Shown piece by piece: positions 59,963 through 64,000 of a stretch of DNA of 64,000 nucleotides; the first letter of the stretch is position 1; the number at the start of each line of letters is the position of its first letter. A model generated the notes under the pieces. That model saw only the letters and a list, made by a program, of their open reading frames with translations. It did not search any database and was not told where the DNA came from. This DNA is from Diplocloster agilis (GTDB lineage: Bacteria > Bacillota > Clostridia > Lachnospirales > Lachnospiraceae): assembly GCF_019042275.1 (NCBI RefSeq), contig NZ_JAHQCW010000026.1, positions 1 to 64,000 on the forward strand. The letters run 5' to 3'. The position numbers and the translations under genes are program-made.

Positions 59963-60849
59963 ATTTTCCTGCTGACTTCAACCGTCGAAGGTATCTGATC
60001 TTCATGAATTATAACAGAGTAATCTTTGTATTGTCTCGGATAAAGTACATCCTCATTCTTTCTAACCTCCACAGCATCAAACAACCGGTATGCCGGACAA
60101 TCGCCAAGTTCCTTACTATGTTTAAAAACAATTAATTCCCGCACCGCCATTTTTCCTCTGGCTGCAGAATGATCGATCTCAAACATATTAATGATTGCTT
60201 CCCACAATAATTCCAGATCATCTTCTGAAAATCCTGTCACCTTCCGGGCAAGGTTTGCTGATATATAGCCCTCTACCCGATATAACCCATAAGGCACTAT
60301 ATTTTTTCTTCCCATCTCCGTGCTCTTATTTTCCGCATCCTTTTCCGTCGTAATGGCGACCCTGGTAATCGTAACTTCCTGGCTGACAATCGGATCTATA
60401 CTCCTTGCGAAGCCTAGCTGCACCGGTCCCCGAACTTGTCCACAGTTTAATGCAGCTTTTACAAAAGTAGTCATGACCGCTCCAAAAGTCCTGATATCAA
60501 AAAAATTCCGGCACATAAAATCTCTTATTTTTCTGTCCACATCCGGATCCTTTTTCTTAAGCTCCTTCACATCTTTGTCGTTCGTCTGTAAATATTCATA
60601 AGCAGTATTATCGCTGCGGTTTAAAGGGACATCCTCTTTTATATAAATTTTATATCCCTTCTCATCCTCTTTTACTGTCTCCACGTAATTACGGATTTTT
60701 CTCTTAAGGCATACATCCGTAACAATACCATAGCCGCTTTCCGGGTCGATTCTGGGAAGATTTCCTGCATCCGGATCTCCGTTGGGGTTCCCATTTTCCA
60801 CATCAAATAGTACTACGAATTCATATCTGTTCTTAATAACCTCCGCCAT
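59959..60849 (-). CDS. cas7: Cascade backbone protein Cas7 (Csd2)
   Basis: 296-residue type I-C Cas7. The N terminus FVVLFDVENGNPNGDPDAGNLPR matches the family; later GPVQLGFARSIDP and GLYRVEGYISANLA are characteristic. Several copies coat the crRNA in the type I-C effector. One base separates it from cas8c. Confidence 0.97.
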   Translation of the reverse strand: MAEVIKNRYEFVVLFDVENGNPNGDPDAGNLPRIDPESGYGIVTDVCLKRKIRNYVETVKEDEKGYKIYIKEDVPLNRSDNTAYEYLQTNDKDVKELKKKDPDVDRKIRDFMCRNFFDIRTFGAVMTTFVKAALNCGQVRGPVQLGFARSIDPIVSQEVTITRVAITTEKDAENKSTEMGRKNIVPYGLYRVEGYISANLARKVTGFSEDDLELLWEAIINMFEIDHSAARGKMAVRELIVFKHSKELGDCPAYRLFDAVEVRKNEDVLYPRQYKDYSVIIHEDQIPSTVEVSRKI

Positions 60850-60850
60850 C

Positions 60851-62629
60851 TTACGCTTCCTCCTTTATCTTTTTCTCATAACGTTTCTGTGTCTGATGAT
60901 AATATCCCAGGATAAACATTCCCTGCTCCTCCAGCGATAGCCGCTTCGGACAGGCTGTTTGCTGTCCATCCTCCACCTGCAGTTTATCTTCCAGTCCCCC
61001 CAGCAGCTTCTCATAGTACACTTTATGTTTCACATCTTTCATTTTTCGAATATGGCTATTCTTTAATTTCAATAAAATCGGAAAAATAACTGCCGGAGTA
61101 GCACAAGCAGCATTAAAGTACCGATCTTTAATCGTCGCATTGATCCCAGGATTCGCCTCCTCCTGGATCGCTTCCAATACGGCGAATTCACGCCCCAGGA
61201 TATATGCAGTGTTCGTACACTCTTCATTCAGAGCCATCGTGATCTCCTCCTTTGTCTGATTTCCATTTCTAATCAGAAATGCTTTGATAATCGCAGCCCT
61301 TCCCCGGGTAATCTTATAGATACGGGCATCTTTGTCATCCTGCTCTGCCCGGATTCGCCCCATAACCGACTGATACAGCGCATTCGGATACCTCGCGCCG
61401 GATATTATAGCCCGATATACGGCCGCCGCCACATTTGGTACGGGTTTCTTATCGCGGGATTTTTTATTCACCGTTTCCTGCAGCATACGCCAAATCCCCA
61501 TATACTCGATCCCGTCCGTCGCCGGCCTTACGATTTTCATTCTGTCATAATGTGCTTTGATATTTCGAAGAATATTTCCAAAAGAGTCCTGATAAAAGAA
61601 CCGCACCGCAATTCTGGCCGCATTGGGAGCCAAACCCAAAATGTAAAAGTTTTGGTCGGAAGAAAGTTTTTCTTCCACATCAGGCACATCGATTCCTTTG
61701 CCGGACGCCAGATTCTTAAACACACCGTCTACGATCTCCTGATTCTCAAGGGTCGGCTCAGAAACGGCTGCAAATACATTTTGATATATTACGTCTCCAT
61801 CTTCAGACCAATAGACAATCGTGGTATCCCCAATCGTAGTCGTATGTTCCCGGTCAGCCAGCAGATGATTCAGAGCCGTTGTATACGCATACACAGCATA
61901 ATGACCGACCGGAGCGTTGAAGCTCTGTTCCTTTCCATAGGACTCAAAGGCTGGGGCGTTAAACGAAACCAACAGCGCCCCCATGGGCTGGGCATCCCGT
62001 ACCCCCTTAATTGTTCCATGTATTCTGGCAATCCCGCCTCTGCGGCCGGTTACCAGACAGATACCTGTAACCTCATCCTGGCGGCTGTTACAGTAATCGT
62101 CCCACGCCTTAACGATTCCGTTCACCTCATGGACAAACTGGCTTCCCACGTTAAATATCAGATTGGCCCCTCCTTGAATTTCTTCTAGGTATTCCGCCAG
62201 TGCTGGATGCGAGGCAGCTTCTTCCGGGTTCCACTTTTCAAAAAAGCGTATAACAGCTCTGGCTGGTATACTGTCTAAGCCTCGCAATATCTCCATATGC
62301 TTCTCGCGGGCGCATTTAAAACACTCCACAGACCTTTTCGGCTTGCCTTTGTTATCGATTCCTAATAAATAACTTGAATTGTCACACAGGAAATTAGCCA
62401 CCACTCCGGAGGCACGAGATACCATTTGCGGAACCGTCTTTTTCTGCGGAACCTCAACTGTCTTTTTTCCTCTTACTTCCGGATGTTTTAGTGGGATCAC
62501 CCGAAGCAATTCCCCATCCTCCGACAAATCCAATGCGAAAGATACCTTTGCTGTGCACCACCCCTGCCGGGTAATCTCATTCCTTTCGGACAAGGTTTCG
62601 TAATATTGCACCAAAGACTGCAGGATCAT
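60851..62629 (-). CDS. cas8c: Cascade large subunit Cas8c (Csd1)
   Basis: 592-residue large subunit of the type I-C effector, which recognises the PAM. Segments include MILQSLVQYYETL at the start, a Cys pair in VECFKCAREKH (about residue 105) and TGRRGGIARIHGTIKGV. An internal start commonly produces a small subunit (Cas11c) from this gene in type I-C; the C-terminal 120 residues are the candidate. ATG 62629 overlaps the cas5 stop as ATGA; AGGTGG lies before it. Confidence 0.96.
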   Translation of the reverse strand: MILQSLVQYYETLSERNEITRQGWCTAKVSFALDLSEDGELLRVIPLKHPEVRGKKTVEVPQKKTVPQMVSRASGVVANFLCDNSSYLLGIDNKGKPKRSVECFKCAREKHMEILRGLDSIPARAVIRFFEKWNPEEAASHPALAEYLEEIQGGANLIFNVGSQFVHEVNGIVKAWDDYCNSRQDEVTGICLVTGRRGGIARIHGTIKGVRDAQPMGALLVSFNAPAFESYGKEQSFNAPVGHYAVYAYTTALNHLLADREHTTTIGDTTIVYWSEDGDVIYQNVFAAVSEPTLENQEIVDGVFKNLASGKGIDVPDVEEKLSSDQNFYILGLAPNAARIAVRFFYQDSFGNILRNIKAHYDRMKIVRPATDGIEYMGIWRMLQETVNKKSRDKKPVPNVAAAVYRAIISGARYPNALYQSVMGRIRAEQDDKDARIYKITRGRAAIIKAFLIRNGNQTKEEITMALNEECTNTAYILGREFAVLEAIQEEANPGINATIKDRYFNAACATPAVIFPILLKLKNSHIRKMKDVKHKVYYEKLLGGLEDKLQVEDGQQTACPKRLSLEEQGMFILGYYHQTQKRYEKKIKEEA

Positions 62630-63285
62630 CGTACCACCTCGCAATCCCGGACATCCAAAATTCCATCTTTTAACACCGCCCGAAAAAACATCGGCTGGAT
62701 ATTCTCCGGATCCGAATAGTCAAAATCATAGAGCATATACCCCAGATCTTTTTCCTCGCCTGCATATTCCGTACAGACAACATCCTCCTCGAACAATTCA
62801 AAATTTGCCGGGAATTCACGGCAACCAAAATAAGGCGTATGATAACACTCTCCTTTTCGGATTCTCCGCGTGATAATATCCTTGAATTTACCAGGATTAT
62901 CACTCCCGCTGACTTGGTCTGTCATGTCAAAGTGAGCTTCAATCACATATTCCACATCTTTCAAAAGGATGGCCGCCCGTTGGACAATCTCATTTTTACT
63001 ACTGATATACAGCAGCTTGTCCGCACCATTCATTACCTGGAGAGCACTGCTGCCCAATGCTTTACTTTTCACTTCATTTCTGCGTACACTGGTGAATTGG
63101 ATCGGTTTCATGACATAAACCCGATCTATAACCCATCGAAGTCCCGGATGCCAATAGACCGCTTCCAATAACCCTCTAGCCGCGGATGGCGTAATTATAT
63201 CGTAACTACAGCGTTCCACCTTCATCTCCGGCCGTGAGAACAGTGCATAATCCCCCCATACTCTTACACGTATTCCAAAGCTCAT
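62626..63285 (-). CDS. cas5: Cas5c (Csd5/Cas5d) crRNA endonuclease
   Basis: 219-residue Cas5 of type I-C, which cuts the repeat RNA because Cas6 is absent. GIRVRVWGDYALFSRPEMKVERCSYDIITPSAARGLLEAVYW at the N terminus is typical (quoted here in part: VWGDYALFSRPEMK, SAARGLLEA). Conserved Tyr and Lys residues of the catalytic site are present in the family positions as far as can be judged. 48 bp from cas3. Confidence 0.95.
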   Translation of the reverse strand: MSFGIRVRVWGDYALFSRPEMKVERCSYDIITPSAARGLLEAVYWHPGLRWVIDRVYVMKPIQFTSVRRNEVKSKALGSSALQVMNGADKLLYISSKNEIVQRAAILLKDVEYVIEAHFDMTDQVSGSDNPGKFKDIITRRIRKGECYHTPYFGCREFPANFELFEEDVVCTEYAGEEKDLGYMLYDFDYSDPENIQPMFFRAVLKDGILDVRDCEVVR

Positions 63286-63333
63286 CTCTTCCCTCCTCTC
63301 AAATATTTTACCAGACTAATTTGTCTCTTCATT

Positions 63334-64000
63334 TTAAAAAATAACCGCCTCCCCCCTGCTTACATTCATAACCAGCCCCCGGTCTTCCGTATACATCCCC
63401 GTATCCCGTAGCAAATAAAACTCCAGACCGATCGGTTCCAACAGGCCCGCTCCGTTCATCGCTTCGAAATCCTTCTCATATACACTGACACAATATTGTC
63501 CGGCCTCACGTACCAGCCTGCGGGAATGTCCGCCAAACCGAATCTCATCCGCTATAGTTACCGCCTCCGGTTCCCGGGCGATCAGAATTGTCTTCGTATC
63601 GTTTTCAATTAACCGGAACTGGGCAGACACTTTGGCAAATGGAAATAAATACGATCTGGAGCCATGTTCCATCTGACCAATAATATCCTTTGCATCCAAT
63701 CCCTCACCTTTATAATGGTATAACCGCTCAAAATACTCCCTTATAGCATCCAGTGATAGCAGATCCTCATACCTTTCACAGATCTGCTCCGCAACAGAAA
63801 TGGGCAGCTTTAACGCCTGGGGGATATGTATATCTTCTTTCTCCATGGTAAATACATTCGTCTCGCAGGCATCCCTTTTACGCCGCCCCTCACGATTACA
63901 CCGGCCGGCAGCCTGTACGACAGAATCTATTCCTGCAAGTTCCCGATAAACACATGGAAAATCAAAATCCACTCCCGCCTCTACAAGGCTGGTGGCAATC
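63334..64000 (-). CDS. cas3: CRISPR-associated helicase-nuclease Cas3, C-terminal part
   Basis: Only the 3' end lies inside the window; the frame is open to base 64000, beginning with IATSLVEAGVDFDFP, which is helicase motif V. Motif VI follows as QAAGRCNREG. The remaining 190 residues are the accessory C-terminal domain. The N-terminal HD nuclease and motifs I-IV are outside. Cas3 unwinds and degrades the target recruited by the effector. First gene of the cas operon. Confidence 0.95.
   Translation of the reverse strand, partial: IATSLVEAGVDFDFPCVYRELAGIDSVVQAAGRCNREGRRKRDACETNVFTMEKEDIHIPQALKLPISVAEQICERYEDLLSLDAIREYFERLYHYKGEGLDAKDIIGQMEHGSRSYLFPFAKVSAQFRLIENDTKTILIAREPEAVTIADEIRFGGHSRRLVREAGQYCVSVYEKDFEAMNGAGLLEPIGLEFYLLRDTGMYTEDRGLVMNVSRGEAVIF

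Noticed and set aside
1-64000. Insertion sequences, prophage, tRNA or rRNA genes, toxin-antitoxin pairs
   Set aside because: No transposase, integrase, capsid, or RNA gene signatures were recognised on either strand; the only mobile-like signals are repeats without coding genes.

Overview
The window looks like a chromosomal segment of a spore-forming anaerobic member of Clostridia, most likely Lachnospiraceae. Supporting evidence is the full [FeFe]-hydrogenase maturation set (hydE, hydF, hydG), a glycyl radical enzyme with its activase, the forespore sigma-F operon and a spoVA operon, T-box control of valS, and Gram-positive style lipoproteins and ribosome binding sites. I see no rRNA, tRNA, insertion sequence or phage genes.

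Layout. 1-4505: remnant of a long palindromic element, then the hydrogenase maturation operon (regulator-hydG-hydF-hydE, minus strand) behind a promoter and an attenuator-like leader. 4558-5569: divergent carbamate kinase. 5768-13554: a catabolic operon (sugar-type ABC importer, atypical glycyl radical enzyme, activase) below an AraC regulator. 13786-18922: a hypothetical gene, then carAB with its own attenuated leader. 18923-21740: an AT-rich cassette of two membrane proteins, an ArsR repressor and a short-chain dehydrogenase, with paired operators. 21835-24922: DUF2156 protein and an ABC exporter separated by 67-bp tandem repeats. 25036-25369: a complete long foldback element. 25464-31807: spoVA and spoIIA sporulation operons with a LacI-type gene between them. 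31919-34948: a zinc-ribbon/TPR membrane protein, a 48-residue protein and folC. 35116-45963: subtilase lipoprotein, two-component system, DUF1905-nitroreductase fusion, LTA-synthase-like protein, and valS with a T-box. 46061-52900: nth, a MoxR-DUF58-transglutaminase operon and an aldo/keto reductase. 53064-64000: a gene remnant, then a type I-C CRISPR-Cas locus with 66 repeats, cas2-cas1-cas4-cas7-cas8c-cas5 and the 3' end of cas3.

How the parts work together. The hyd genes build the H-cluster of a hydrogenase encoded elsewhere. The ABC importer probably feeds the glycyl radical enzyme with a small polar substrate whose identity cannot be read from sequence. SpoIIAA, SpoIIAB and SigF control early forespore transcription, and the SpoVA proteins move dipicolinic acid in the later forespore. 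The CRISPR array is transcribed on the minus strand from a leader next to cas2.

The most unusual features are (a) the glycyl radical enzyme, whose active-site loop is GCQWYC rather than GCVE; (b) tandem 21-bp units with a GGACATGTCC palindrome at three separate loci; (c) the long foldback element, present complete once and as a half copy at the window edge, with a nearly invariant core; (d) the hyd attenuator leader; and (e) a block of six variant repeats inside the CRISPR array. No single wholly new system is proven; (a) and (b) are the best candidates.
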